64,000 nucleotides of DNA, from NCBI GenBank assembly GCA_022402465.1, contig JAKRSH010000035.1:62001-126000 (forward strand), read 5' to 3'. This DNA comes from Leptospiraceae bacterium. GTDB taxonomy: Bacteria; Spirochaetota; Leptospiria; Leptospirales; Leptospiraceae. The translations under genes and the position numbers were made by a program. Shown here piece after piece: positions 53,241-63,266 of the stretch (the first letter of the stretch is position 1; each line of letters starts with the position of its first letter). The notes beneath the pieces were generated by a model. It had not been told where the DNA came from and did no database searches. It saw nothing but the letters and a program-made list of their open reading frames with translations.

Positions 53241-55429
53241 TTGCAAACCTCTTCTTCTTCAAATAATTGAATTGTTTTGAATTCGGTTCCTACCTTACCA
53301 TAGAGAGTATAATAAGGAAGATTGTTTTTGGTACTTCCGAAACCCTTCCACTCCTTTCCTGAACTAGAAACCAAAGAAATATTTCTAAAGTAAGTGTTCT
53401 CAAAATAATGATCCTTTTCAAAACTTAAGTCAAAGTTCTCTTTCTTATCCCAAGCGGGAATAGGAAAATTCGAATTTGAATTTTCTTTCTCAAACTCATC
53501 TGAACCATTCATTATTTTTGCCTTCTTTAAATTCCAAATAGATGTATGATTGCCTTGTTTAGTTATAGAATTAAAATCTGCTCCACTTGACCGAAAGCGG
53601 TATTCAAGATCCAAAACATCTGGAACGACTGAGTAGCCACATAAATTAAATATAGGTTTCTTCCAAGAAAAATCAACCAAATTAAGATTCATCTCCATGT
53701 AAGGAGATTTAGTGGCAAATTGGGAATTAAAGGAAATAGAGTTGCTCGTATTTTTTTGAGAAGCTTTGGCAGCAATTCTTCCAGCTTGTATTGAAAGAAA
53801 ATGGTTCCAATCTAAAGATTCAGAAACATTTTCTTGAATGATAACTTTCTGAATGCTTCCATTCCAAGTCAGATTCATCTCTTCTAGTAGATATTTATAA
53901 ATTTTTTGTTGAGTAAAATATTCTTCTGGTAAAATCTTTTCTTGGCGTTCTTTAATTTCTTTTTGTATGTATTTTTGAATAGAACTTTTGAGATTGATCC
54001 AATTTTCCAATTGTAAGGTATCTAATTTAGTTTGAATACTTCCATTAATTCCTAAAGGATAGTAATTGGTTTTATCAGGACGAATTGATTTCCAAAATTG
54101 AAGTTTCGCATTCGCATCTAAATTAAACCTAGATGAAAACACCTTGCCACTTCCTTGGGAAAGCAATTGGTTCTCGATAATTTGTGTCTCCCATTTATCC
54201 CAATTAAGATCTAATTCAGTATCTTGCCACTTTCCATCTTGCCAAGTGAATTTCCCATTCAGAATAAACCAGTTGTTTCTTGTGCCTGTTTCCTTCCAAT
54301 CTAGTGAACCTTGAAAGGACCCATTTACATTTGTTTCTTGTCCAAGGGATAGAGATTGAACCAAGTCTTCCATATCAAGAAAATTCCAGTTTATTCTAGA
54401 TGATTCTAAATCTTTGGTATTCTCTATTGAGTAAGACCATTCACCCCAATGATTCGCATAAGATCTCTTATATGTTTTTGTTTGGCTCGAAATATCCTTA
54501 GTATAGGCAAACTTGTTTTGAAAATCAATATCTTCCCATATGACTCTTGGAAAAAAAATAAAATTCCCACTCATACCCTTCCATTCCGTCTCTGCATAAA
54601 GATTTTGAGAAAATTCAGAGTATTGGAATTTCAAACTTCCACTCGTATTCCCTTCATCGGAATCAAATAAATGAATCCAAGTTGCAAAACCTGACACTTC
54701 TTTTGTATCTAGATTCTTCCACCTAGTATTCATCTCAACATTTGCTGGCTTACCTTCTTTGAGTTGTATACTTCCATTTCCTTGGATACGGGTTACAAAA
54801 GGTAGCCAGAACCATCCATTGGAAAATCTAAATTCAATAGTATCTTCTTTCTTATAAAAAACCCAATCAGACTTTTGTTGTAGGTTTAAAATTTGATTCT
54901 CTGCATCATAAACTTCAATTTGTAGACCAGAAAATTCGACCTCTTGGATATTTGCTTTCAATAGATAGTCAACCAAGGATGAGAAAAAATCATCTCCTGT
55001 GTCTATTTGAATCATGGGTTCAATAATTTTGATTTTCTTAATGTAAGGTTGCTTAGAGAATAAAGATGAAAGCTTAAGTCCGATTTTCTTAGATTGTAGC
55101 AATTTACGATTGTATGTAAAATCCTCTTCCTGTGAAATCATAAGATCTTCAATTAGGATACCTTCCCAAATAGAAAATTCTATGATTCCTAAATCAACAG
55201 CCTTAGATAGATCATCATTGATTACCTGTGTGATAAAGTTTCGTATGTCATTTACTTGTATCCTTGAATCAAAGATACGATACTCCAGGTAGCGCATTAT
55301 ACCAAAGTAAATAAAAAAAAGGGAAATAAACCCCAGGCTTAAAATTCTGAGAAGTCGATTGCCTAGCAAGAGTTTGATTGAATCGATCGAGATAGACTTA
55401 AACCATGTCTCGATCGGAAAGGATTTCAT
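53237..55429 (-). CDS. AsmA-like envelope protein
   Basis: A 730-residue protein with one N-terminal membrane segment (residues about 27-45, ILSLGFISLFFIYFGIM) and a long beta-rich remainder. LSSLFSKQPYIKKIKIIEPM is like the AsmA N-terminal region, where short helices precede a strand naming 'KIxxP'. AsmA-type proteins span the periplasm and help move lipids or support outer-membrane assembly. No orthologue is recognised with certainty. It is coupled to the small lipoprotein downstream by a 4-bp overlap. Confidence 0.55.
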   Translation of the reverse strand: MKSFPIETWFKSISIDSIKLLLGNRLLRILSLGFISLFFIYFGIMRYLEYRIFDSRIQVNDIRNFITQVINDDLSKAVDLGIIEFSIWEGILIEDLMISQEEDFTYNRKLLQSKKIGLKLSSLFSKQPYIKKIKIIEPMIQIDTGDDFFSSLVDYLLKANIQEVEFSGLQIEVYDAENQILNLQQKSDWVFYKKEDTIEFRFSNGWFWLPFVTRIQGNGSIQLKEGKPANVEMNTRWKNLDTKEVSGFATWIHLFDSDEGNTSGSLKFQYSEFSQNLYAETEWKGMSGNFIFFPRVIWEDIDFQNKFAYTKDISSQTKTYKRSYANHWGEWSYSIENTKDLESSRINWNFLDMEDLVQSLSLGQETNVNGSFQGSLDWKETGTRNNWFILNGKFTWQDGKWQDTELDLNWDKWETQIIENQLLSQGSGKVFSSRFNLDANAKLQFWKSIRPDKTNYYPLGINGSIQTKLDTLQLENWINLKSSIQKYIQKEIKERQEKILPEEYFTQQKIYKYLLEEMNLTWNGSIQKVIIQENVSESLDWNHFLSIQAGRIAAKASQKNTSNSISFNSQFATKSPYMEMNLNLVDFSWKKPIFNLCGYSVVPDVLDLEYRFRSSGADFNSITKQGNHTSIWNLKKAKIMNGSDEFEKENSNSNFPIPAWDKKENFDLSFEKDHYFENTYFRNISLVSSSGKEWKGFGSTKNNLPYYTLYGKVGTEFKTIQLFEEEEVCK

Positions 55430-55452
55430 AACTTAAGAAAAATTCGGTGGGA

Positions 55453-56130
55453 TTATTTGGAACCTAAGATCTGAGAGCATTCATTTTTAATACTAGCTAG
55501 GCTTGCAGAATTAGGATATTCTTTGAGACCTAATTCGGCAACTTGCATACTCTTCTTATAAAAGTCTAGACTCTTATTGGTATAACCCATCTTATAGTAG
55601 GTCTTTGCCGCAGTCTCATAGTAGAAATGGTCTTTATGTACTTCTGGACCTTTGTATGCTCTACTCAAAGCAGCAAGTGCTGGGTAATATTCTTTCTCTT
55701 CATAAAGAGATCTAGCAACCATCTTCTTTCTTTCATGATCGTTGTAATTGCGATCCAGTTTCTCAGATGTACTTAGATACCCTATGGCTTGGCTGTAATC
55801 CGATTTACCATAATAAGCCTTTCCTAAATAAAGATTTACTTCAGAAGGATTGACTGCTTTTGTATTAGTCTGTAGAACTTCTTTCAAAAGAATAGCTGCC
55901 TGGTCATAGTTCCCATGATCAACAAGTATCTTTGCTTTATCTAGCTTTAGTTGTTGCTTACGGTCTTCTGGTATAGTTACTAGAGAGAGCTCCGAATCTA
56001 TGGAAGTAATCTTATCTTGTGTAGATTTCTCCATTCTCATAGATAGTGGAGAATCCTCTTTGTCCTGGGCTGAAGAACAGGCTGTCCCTGCTAGTCCCAA
56101 AATAAAAAGCATCACTGGAATTAATTTCAT
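55453..56130 (-). CDS. TPR-repeat lipoprotein
   Basis: A 225-residue protein. MKLIPVMLFILGLAGTAC is a lipoprotein signal with Cys18. From residue 60 there are about four TPR-like helical pairs (AKILVDHGNYDQAAILLKEV, LYLGKAYYGKSDYSQAIGYL, AAKTYYKMGYTNKSLDFYKK). TPR proteins serve as assembly platforms. It lies between the helicase and the AsmA-like gene, 9 bp after the former, on the same strand. The partner is unknown. Confidence 0.75.
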   Translation of the reverse strand: MKLIPVMLFILGLAGTACSSAQDKEDSPLSMRMEKSTQDKITSIDSELSLVTIPEDRKQQLKLDKAKILVDHGNYDQAAILLKEVLQTNTKAVNPSEVNLYLGKAYYGKSDYSQAIGYLSTSEKLDRNYNDHERKKMVARSLYEEKEYYPALAALSRAYKGPEVHKDHFYYETAAKTYYKMGYTNKSLDFYKKSMQVAELGLKEYPNSASLASIKNECSQILGSK

Positions 56131-56139
56131 AGCTAATAT

Positions 56140-58155
56140 CTAACCGACCTTCAATTTTTCTAATTCTTTTAAAAAGTCATCCCCTGCATCAGGAGAAGCA
56201 TCCTCCAATCTTTGGAGGTTAATAGTTGTAGGATCTATCTCTTCAAGGAACCTTGAAGGACTTGTATCCATACTCTCCCCATACTTTCTACGGGTCTTTG
56301 CGCTTGTCAAGAATAATTTTCTCTTGGCTCTTGTCATAGCGACATAAAACAATCTACGTTCTTCATCTACAGAATTACCCTCATCCACAACTCTTGCGTT
56401 TGGAATAACTCCTTCCTCTATACCTACGACAAAAACAGTCTCGAACTCAAGTCCTTTTGATTGATGAATTGTCAGTAATTGAACTCTGTTGTCTTCCTTT
56501 TCTTCATCTTGGGGCTCATCTTCCATTAGCAAGGCAAGTCTTGCCAAAAAGTCAAAAAGGCTGGGTTTTTCTTCTCTATCTTCATCATCTTCGAAAAAGG
56601 ACAACATGTTCACTAATTCGGACATATTGTACAATCTTGCCTTAATTACTTTTTCGTCCGATTCTTCTATTTGAATCTCTCTTTCCATACCGCTTTCTTG
56701 GATAAATTCTCTAAGAACTGGTGCAAGTTTCGCACTTTGTGCAAATTTCTTCCTGTATTTATCTAAGAGTTCAGAGTAATTGTACATTTCTTCCCGAACC
56801 TTGGATTTTACTTCAGGAAGGTAATCCGGTGAGGCTATAATCTTATCCATAATATCATGCAAAGAAGAGCCATTTTGGATAGAAGCATTGTGCATAGCTG
56901 CCATACTTTTCTCCCCTATCTTTCTCTTAGGAGTATTGATGGTTCTCATCAATGCAAATTCATCTTTGGGATTGGCTATGATTCTCAGATATGCAATGAT
57001 ATCACGAACTTCCTTTCTATCAAAAAAATTATAACCACCGACCACTTTGTACGGGATATTTCGCATTCTCAATTCTTCCTCGAAGGGTCTAGCTTGGAAG
57101 TTGGTTCGAAAAAGAATGGCAAGATCTTTTAATTTGCTGCCTTTTCTTTGGGCTTCTTCTATCTTACTCACCACAAAGATTGCCTCTTCCTTTTCATCCT
57201 GTGTTTCAAAGTATTCAACTTTCTCCTCTGAGTAAAGGCTACTGAATAATTCTTTAGCACGACGATCCATATTTTTCTGAATTAGGCTATTGGCTGCTTT
57301 GATGATAATAGAAGTCGACCTGTAATTTTCAAGAAGTCGCACAACCTTAGAATCAGGGAAATCGTTTTCAAAATTCAAAATCAATTGGATATTGGACCCA
57401 CGAAAGGCATAGATACTTTGGTCATCGTCACCAACAACACATAGGTTGCGATGTGGTCCCCTAAGAAGTGTTAGAAATTCATATTGAAGTTCATTGGTAT
57501 CCTGGAATTCATCTACCATAAAATAATGAAATTTCTTATGATACATTTCAGCAATTTCTGGAAATTTATGAAAAAGATCCGAGGGAAGTAAAATCAAATC
57601 ATCAAAATCTAAAGAGTTGGTATCCTTAAGAGAATCTATATAGTTAGGATAAATTTCTCTGGCAACTATATCTAGCTCATTGCTAGATTCATAAAGTCTA
57701 TCTAAGTAAATATTTTTTGTATTTTTAACAAGAGATATGCGGCGTATGATTTCCTTAGGAGGAAAATCTTTCGGATTCCATTTCTTTGCCTTCATCAATT
57801 GTATAAGAAGTGCTTCTTGGTCATTAGAATTGAGAAGGAGGAAGTGATTGCTGTAGCCAAGTTTGTCTATATGTTCTTTCAGAATTTTCAAACCTAAAGA
57901 GTGAAAGGTAGAAAGAATAATACCTCTCAAAGAAGTTCTTGGAACCATTTTACGAAGTCTGGATTCCATTTCTCTTGCGCTTTTGTTTGTAAAGGATAAT
58001 GCTACGATTTTGGCAGCTTGTATCTTCTGGTTTTGGATCATATGGGCGATCCTATTCGTAATCACGCGAGTCTTACCAGAACCCGCTCCTGCAAAAACTA
58101 GAAGTGGGCCTTCCACTTTACGGACGGCTTCCATTTGGTTGGGATTCAATTCCAT
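56140..58155 (-). CDS. UvrD/PcrA/Rep-family ATP-dependent DNA helicase
   Basis: A 671-residue superfamily 1A helicase. Motif I LLVFAGAGSGKTRVITNRIA, motif Ia ALSFTNKSAREM, motif II VDEFQDTN, motif III VVGDDDQSIYAFRG, motif IV VRLLENYRSTS, motif V LLTIHQSKGLEFETVFVVG and motif VI FYVAMTRAKRKLFLT are all present. Length matches Rep/PcrA. It unwinds DNA 3' to 5' in repair or replication restart. A 58-bp divergent gap separates it from the NUDIX gene. Confidence 0.92.
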   Translation of the reverse strand: MELNPNQMEAVRKVEGPLLVFAGAGSGKTRVITNRIAHMIQNQKIQAAKIVALSFTNKSAREMESRLRKMVPRTSLRGIILSTFHSLGLKILKEHIDKLGYSNHFLLLNSNDQEALLIQLMKAKKWNPKDFPPKEIIRRISLVKNTKNIYLDRLYESSNELDIVAREIYPNYIDSLKDTNSLDFDDLILLPSDLFHKFPEIAEMYHKKFHYFMVDEFQDTNELQYEFLTLLRGPHRNLCVVGDDDQSIYAFRGSNIQLILNFENDFPDSKVVRLLENYRSTSIIIKAANSLIQKNMDRRAKELFSSLYSEEKVEYFETQDEKEEAIFVVSKIEEAQRKGSKLKDLAILFRTNFQARPFEEELRMRNIPYKVVGGYNFFDRKEVRDIIAYLRIIANPKDEFALMRTINTPKRKIGEKSMAAMHNASIQNGSSLHDIMDKIIASPDYLPEVKSKVREEMYNYSELLDKYRKKFAQSAKLAPVLREFIQESGMEREIQIEESDEKVIKARLYNMSELVNMLSFFEDDEDREEKPSLFDFLARLALLMEDEPQDEEKEDNRVQLLTIHQSKGLEFETVFVVGIEEGVIPNARVVDEGNSVDEERRLFYVAMTRAKRKLFLTSAKTRRKYGESMDTSPSRFLEEIDPTTINLQRLEDASPDAGDDFLKELEKLKVG

Positions 58156-58213
58156 GTGTATAGAGACATAATAAAAATTTGAGAACCTGAATCAAGAAAA
58201 AAGAGATTTCGTC

Positions 58214-58816
58214 TTGGAAGGAATAGAATCATCTAAAATATGGATGTATATGGAATTTGGAAATCCCCAAGAGAATCTTTGGCCTCGTAAGAATCGCAGG
58301 GTACTCAATGATACGCCTATTTTCAAACTTGTTTCCCACGATGTAAGTCCTTTTGGTAAAGATTTTACAAAACCATTTTACGTTTTGGAATCCAAATCTT
58401 GGGTTAATGTTGTCGCTATTACTGACAAAGATGAAATCCTTTTAATCCGACAATACAGACATGGACTTCATGAATATTGCATAGAAATACCAGGTGGTAT
58501 AGTTGATGAAGAAGGCGAAGATGCACCTCTAGTATCTGCAAAGAGAGAACTCATAGAAGAGACTGGTTATACAGCTCCTGAATGGAAATTACTTGGTAAA
58601 GTTTCTGGAAATCCAGCCGTATTCAACAACTACTCCTACACATACCTTGCATTAGGTGCTAGCAAAACAGATAATGTTGATTTTGATGAAGCGGAAGATA
58701 TAGAAATCATTTTGGTTCCCAAGGATAGAATCATAGAGCTTATTCGGAATGGAACCATACACCATTCCATGATGGTTTCGGCACTTAGTCTATATTTGAT
58801 TCATGAAAAATTCTAA
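58214..58816 (+). CDS. NUDIX hydrolase, ADP-ribose pyrophosphatase-like
   Basis: About 200 residues. The box IPGGIVDEEGEDAPLVSAKR followed by ELIEETGY matches the Nudix motif but is two residues longer than the standard spacing. ILLIRQYRHGLHEYCIEIPGG is the usual strand before it in ADP-ribose/GDP-mannose pyrophosphatases. The start could be TTG at 58214 or ATG at 58244 or 58250; none has a strong ribosome site. It overlaps the MFS gene by 14 bp. Confidence 0.8.
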   Translation: MEGIESSKIWMYMEFGNPQENLWPRKNRRVLNDTPIFKLVSHDVSPFGKDFTKPFYVLESKSWVNVVAITDKDEILLIRQYRHGLHEYCIEIPGGIVDEEGEDAPLVSAKRELIEETGYTAPEWKLLGKVSGNPAVFNNYSYTYLALGASKTDNVDFDEAEDIEIILVPKDRIIELIRNGTIHHSMMVSALSLYLIHEKF

Positions 58817-60080
58817 TCGCAAAGGATTAGAAAGCTACGCTATCTTTCGGATTCGAGACTTCCGATTTTACATACTTTCCAGATTGCCCTTTGTTCTTTC
58901 TATTCAAATGCAAGCCGTGATAGTTGGTTGGCAGATTTATGATATCACCAAGGATCCATTAGCTCTAGGTTTAATAGGTCTTGCGGAGGCAATTCCATCC
59001 ATCATGGTAGCACTTTATGCAGGACATCTTGCGGATCGCTTTGAGAGAAAACGAATTGCAGTGTATTCTAATTTTGTTTTGATCTTATGCTCTTTTCTGC
59101 TCTTCTTATTCACCCTAGATGGACAGAAGTTTCTGGCAACATATGGTGCAGGTCCCATCTACTATGTTATTATTCTCTCTGGAATAGCACGAGGATTTAT
59201 TGGACCGAGTATTTTTGCCTTTATGACTCAAATTGTACCCAAGGATTTATACCCTGAATCTGCGGCCTGGTCTGGCACTAGCTTTCAGATTGGCTCAGTT
59301 CTTGGTCCAGCTCTGGGAGGTTTGGTTTATGGATTTTATGGGGTAACGGTTGCTTACTTTGTAGATTTTGTTTTTGTGAGTATTTCTTTTCTTTTTCTCA
59401 TGCAGATTCCAAGTAGATCTTTGCCAGAAATTCCATCTAAAGAAAGTTTGTATGCTTCTCTTTCTGCTGGGATACGATTTGTACTAAAAAATGAATACGT
59501 GCTTGGAGCAATGTCCTTGGATATGTTTGCAGTTTTGTTTGGTGGAGCCGTAGCACTTCTTCCTATTTTTGCAGCAGAAATACTGCACGTTGGTTCGGAA
59601 GGTTTAGGTTTTCTTAGAGCTGCTCCTTCCGTAGGTGCTGTGATTGTCGCAGTCTACCTCGCTCATAGACCTCCACTCTCCCACTCTGGTAAAATACTTC
59701 TAGGATGCGTAGCAGGTTTTGGATTTTCCATATTGCTCTTTGCCATCTCTGAGAACTTTTATTTATCATTGTTTGCCTTATTTCTAAGTGGGAGTTTTGA
59801 TTCGGTAAGTGTGATTATTCGTTCTACTATCATGCAAATCATGACTCCCGATTCTATGCGTGGTAGAGTTAGTGCTGTAAATAAAATGTTTATTGGTTCT
59901 TCCAATGAAATTGGAGCCTTTGAATCAGGATTAAGTGCAAAATATATGGGAACAATTCCATCCGTTCTCTTTGGAGGAGCTATGACATTAGGAATTGTTG
60001 GATTGAGCATGAAAGTATTTCCGAAACTCATCAATTTGGAACTTAAAGATTTCTTGGACAAAACACCTAAGGAAAAGTAG
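58803..60080 (+). CDS. MFS transporter (DHA3/EntS-type)
   Basis: A 425-residue protein with about twelve hydrophobic segments. GWQIYDITKDPLALGLIGLA and ALYAGHLADRFERKRIAVYS (with the GxLaDrxxRk loop of MFS carriers) are typical of the EntS/DHA3 group, which exports small molecules by proton antiport. TIMQIMTPDSMRGRVSAVNK is the matching loop in the second half. The substrate is unknown. Confidence 0.85.
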   Translation: MKNSNRKGLESYAIFRIRDFRFYILSRLPFVLSIQMQAVIVGWQIYDITKDPLALGLIGLAEAIPSIMVALYAGHLADRFERKRIAVYSNFVLILCSFLLFLFTLDGQKFLATYGAGPIYYVIILSGIARGFIGPSIFAFMTQIVPKDLYPESAAWSGTSFQIGSVLGPALGGLVYGFYGVTVAYFVDFVFVSISFLFLMQIPSRSLPEIPSKESLYASLSAGIRFVLKNEYVLGAMSLDMFAVLFGGAVALLPIFAAEILHVGSEGLGFLRAAPSVGAVIVAVYLAHRPPLSHSGKILLGCVAGFGFSILLFAISENFYLSLFALFLSGSFDSVSVIIRSTIMQIMTPDSMRGRVSAVNKMFIGSSNEIGAFESGLSAKYMGTIPSVLFGGAMTLGIVGLSMKVFPKLINLELKDFLDKTPKEK

Positions 60081-60415
60081 ATTTAGAATCTCGAAATTCT
60101 TACTCATATTTTTTTTAGTAAAGTTCATGATCTCTCTGAGATTTTTCCAAACAATTTAGTTGAATTAATTTTGTTTAAAAAATTATCTTAATAAATAAAA
60201 TATCTTAGAAATGTAAAATAGGAATTAAGATTAAGATAGAAAGATACAATCAGAATTAAGATTAAGATAGAAAGATACAATCAGAATTAAAATTAAAATA
60301 TACATTAAAATTATTAATCGAAATTAAATTGAAAATTTATTTCAACATATAAATGAAAGAAGAAAGCGAAATGTAAAGTTGACTTTCCTGTCCGAAAATC
60401 TTTTCTTGTTAAAAT
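60081..60415. other. Very AT-rich non-coding gap with tandem repeat
   Basis: This 335-bp gap holds no gene. Its middle is a purine-rich tandem repeat (60222-60300). A TTGACT lies near 60379 upstream of the lipoprotein gene but lacks a well-spaced -10. Confidence 0.5.
60222..60300. repeat. 31-bp tandem repeat, 2.5 copies
   Basis: Two exact 31-bp units (60222-60252 and 60253-60283) beginning GAATTAAGATTAAGATAGAA are followed by a degenerate partial third unit. The strand bias is strongly purine-rich. Exact tandem copies make this a likely variable-number locus. Confidence 0.8.
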
Positions 60416-61087
60416 ATGAAACAAATTCTAATAACATTTTTCATCTGTGTCTTGACCTTGATAAATTGTGGGTCTCTGAATACTCGAGATCCCTTCTTTC
60501 AAGCTGAAGCCTCTCAAAACTTAAGTTCTGAATTTGAGATTGAACTAGTAGATTTGGGTCTGTATAGAAAGATAAATGGGGATTGGTGGGGTGAAGATTT
60601 TTTCGTATCAACTTTCCTAATAACTAACAAAACAAATCTATATAAATTTTATAATCTCTGTGATGATAAACTAGAAGAAAGAAATTTCAAATATACTGTT
60701 GGCAATCAAAAAAATAGAGATAATTATGCCATTTCCCCTGAAAAGTTTGATAAGGCAGGATTTTTAAAAGGCTATCCTGAAATGAAATTGATCGTCGAAA
60801 TCTCAGATCCAAATTTGTGGCCAACTGCAAAGTATGGAAGTAAGTTTGTATTTCCTAAAATTCAGAATTCTAAGAATGAGTTTGTTGCAGCTATGACAGC
60901 TTGTAAATATGGCGTTCCCATGTCTAGGGATACCGACCGTGGAAGTACTTCGTCGGGATGGATTGCTCCAAATCAAAAAGAAACCATTAAGACAATTTAT
61001 TCAATTCCTAAGGGTGCGAATCTATTGAGATTTGAACAGGAACAATATTTCAAAGCGCAATTAAAGGAATTTGTAAAAAAGAAATAA
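60416..61087 (+). CDS. Hypothetical lipoprotein
   Basis: A 223-residue protein with a clean lipoprotein signal MKQILITFFICVLTLINC (Cys18). The mature part is mixed alpha/beta with no recognised motif. SGWIAPNQKETIKTIYSIPK resembles the strand pattern of Ig-like or DUF4352-like extracytoplasmic domains, but this is weak. It lies 52 bp before the DUF2207 gene on the same strand, so the two may be coexpressed. Confidence 0.6.
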   Translation: MKQILITFFICVLTLINCGSLNTRDPFFQAEASQNLSSEFEIELVDLGLYRKINGDWWGEDFFVSTFLITNKTNLYKFYNLCDDKLEERNFKYTVGNQKNRDNYAISPEKFDKAGFLKGYPEMKLIVEISDPNLWPTAKYGSKFVFPKIQNSKNEFVAAMTACKYGVPMSRDTDRGSTSSGWIAPNQKETIKTIYSIPKGANLLRFEQEQYFKAQLKEFVKKK

Positions 61088-61139
61088 GATAAATAAAAAG
61101 TGATTCATTCTTTTTCAATTGCATTGGAAAAGGATACAA

Positions 61140-63266
61140 ATGAATAATAAATTTCCAATGCCCTCGGATATCAATTTTGGTGGATTTAGAAATAAGAATT
61201 CACACAAAAGGAAATTACTTCCGTTCACATTTTTATTCCTTTCTCTCTTTATAAACTCTTCCATTTACTCCCAATCTAAAACCCTGGATTGGAATTCCAT
61301 ACAGGTGGATGCTACTCTCAAAAACAATGGGAATCTAAAGGTTTCCGAGACCCAAAGTATCTTATTCAATGGAGATTGGAATGGTGCCTACCGTAAATTT
61401 GATCTGGGCTTAGGGCAGAAAATTCATTTTCAATCTTTAGAAATATTTCGAGCAGATGGAAAATGGGAGACTCTAAGCAATAATTCGATTGATAACGTAG
61501 ATTCATATCTTTGGTATCCTCTAGAGTCCATGGTAAAATGGAGATCTCGAAATCCGTTTGATCCAGTTTTTGATCAAAAAGTAATTACCTATCGCTTGAA
61601 TTATGAATATGAATATATTCTGAATTCTTTATCTAATTCAGAATTCCAATTAGACCATGATTTTGGTTTTTCAGATAGAATAGGAAATATCAACGCATTT
61701 ACCGTAAATTTATCTTGGGAAGATAATTGGGATTTATACCAAGGAAGCGATCAAGCTTGGAGTAAAGATCTTAATCAACAATCTGCTCTTACGATTCATG
61801 CATCTCGTGCCCTAGCCCCAGGAGAGAAGATGATAGTAAAGGTACGCTTTAATTACAAAGCTGACGAAGCCTTACTCAACCAAAGATCTGTATGGAAGGA
61901 ATATGCAGTTCGTATTCTTCATTTTTTTCTTTTAACAATCCTTGCATTGTGCTTGAGTGCCTTAATCTATTTATATTGCAAGAAAAGAGGATTTTTTGCT
62001 GAGCCTATTGGAATAAAAACCTGGAAAGAATTTGAATCCTTCCTAACTGATTTGTCCCCTGAAGAAGTTGCCATCCTCTCAGAAAAAGGATTGGTTGCCT
62101 CATGGATGACAAGATTAATCCAAGAAAAAAAGTTAGAATTTTCTACCAAGGAAAAGGAAGAAAAAATACTGCGAAGGTTAGTTAACTTAGAATTATTCCG
62201 TGAAGAAGATCAAACTATTTTGAAAGCTTTGTTTGTAGAAAATAAGGATACAATTAGTATTTCAGAGTTAAAGTCACATTACAAAAAAGAAAAAAAATCA
62301 TATTCTCTTAATGATTCTATTTATTTACAATACAGTGCAAGTCTTGTGAAGAAAAATCTATTACCCAATCCAAATTCAATGGTAAGTAAAATAATAAATT
62401 TCTTGTTTGAAAAAATTATTACTAAATTTTATATCATGATTCCCCTTAGTATAATAATCTTTATTTTCCATTGGCTTTTCATAGATCCTATCATGAATAC
62501 GAATGGCATATCCACTGGTCGATTTGCTTTCTTTTGTTTTGCAATTGCATTTTCACGAATACTAATGAGTTTATTGGTGGATGATCATTACGGCTTTTTT
62601 GATTTGAGACACAATAGAGTTAGATACTTTCTTTATAGATATTTACTTTCAATCGTTCCAAGTTTTGTGATTTTTGCATTTTTCTTTTGGAGTTTGGATA
62701 TTCACCTTGAATTGTATTATGCTTTACTTGGGATCTGTGTATTGAGTATATTCGAATATTTACTTAATACCAACCCAATTCAGCATCTACAACAGATCGA
62801 GATCACTCTCAAAGCATTGGCTTTGAAAGAATTCCTACAAAGTAAGTTACTATCTGATGAGACTTGCGACCTTCCACAAAAGTTTGCCGCATATATCCCT
62901 GCTCTAGATTTAACTCATTCGGTTGAATACAGAATAACTTCTTTGGGTAAATTAGATTGTCTATATCTAATCCCAGAATATTTTGAGAATTGGAAAGCGA
63001 TAATTGAAAAGCAAAAAACTGCTTCTTCGTCTTTAAGAAGTGGATCTAGTTTTGGTTCATCTAGTTCCGAGACTTCCACCTCTTCTATGAGTACTGGTGC
63101 TATAGCAACTAGTATTGGATTAGGTGGTTTATTTGCTGGTGCTGGAGCAAGTGCATCTTGGACAGAGATGAGTAATTTTTCATCTAGTGCCTCCTACTCT
63201 CCTCCTTCCAGTTCAAGTAGTTCGGGCTCAAGTAGTTCAGGAGGTGGTGGAGGCGGAGGTTGGTAG
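61140..63266 (+). CDS. DUF2207-type membrane protein with glycine-rich C-terminus
   Basis: A 708-residue protein. A signal-like hydrophobic segment lies near residues 30-45 (LLPFTFLFLSLFINSSIYS), then a beta-rich extracytoplasmic domain (VDATLKNNGNLKVSETQSIL, typical DUF2207 start). A membrane segment follows near residue 265, then a cytoplasmic stretch and a second cluster of membrane helices near 430-545. The tail is Ser-rich, ending in seven Gly and Trp. The ATG at 61140 has AAAGGA seven bases upstream; a TTG lies seven codons earlier. Function is unknown. Confidence 0.75.
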   Translation: MNNKFPMPSDINFGGFRNKNSHKRKLLPFTFLFLSLFINSSIYSQSKTLDWNSIQVDATLKNNGNLKVSETQSILFNGDWNGAYRKFDLGLGQKIHFQSLEIFRADGKWETLSNNSIDNVDSYLWYPLESMVKWRSRNPFDPVFDQKVITYRLNYEYEYILNSLSNSEFQLDHDFGFSDRIGNINAFTVNLSWEDNWDLYQGSDQAWSKDLNQQSALTIHASRALAPGEKMIVKVRFNYKADEALLNQRSVWKEYAVRILHFFLLTILALCLSALIYLYCKKRGFFAEPIGIKTWKEFESFLTDLSPEEVAILSEKGLVASWMTRLIQEKKLEFSTKEKEEKILRRLVNLELFREEDQTILKALFVENKDTISISELKSHYKKEKKSYSLNDSIYLQYSASLVKKNLLPNPNSMVSKIINFLFEKIITKFYIMIPLSIIIFIFHWLFIDPIMNTNGISTGRFAFFCFAIAFSRILMSLLVDDHYGFFDLRHNRVRYFLYRYLLSIVPSFVIFAFFFWSLDIHLELYYALLGICVLSIFEYLLNTNPIQHLQQIEITLKALALKEFLQSKLLSDETCDLPQKFAAYIPALDLTHSVEYRITSLGKLDCLYLIPEYFENWKAIIEKQKTASSSLRSGSSFGSSSSETSTSSMSTGAIATSIGLGGLFAGAGASASWTEMSNFSSSASYSPPSSSSSSGSSSSGGGGGGGW

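Noticed and set aside
60222-60300. Possible CRISPR array
   Set aside because: Units are directly abutting 31-bp copies without unique spacers and there are no cas genes.
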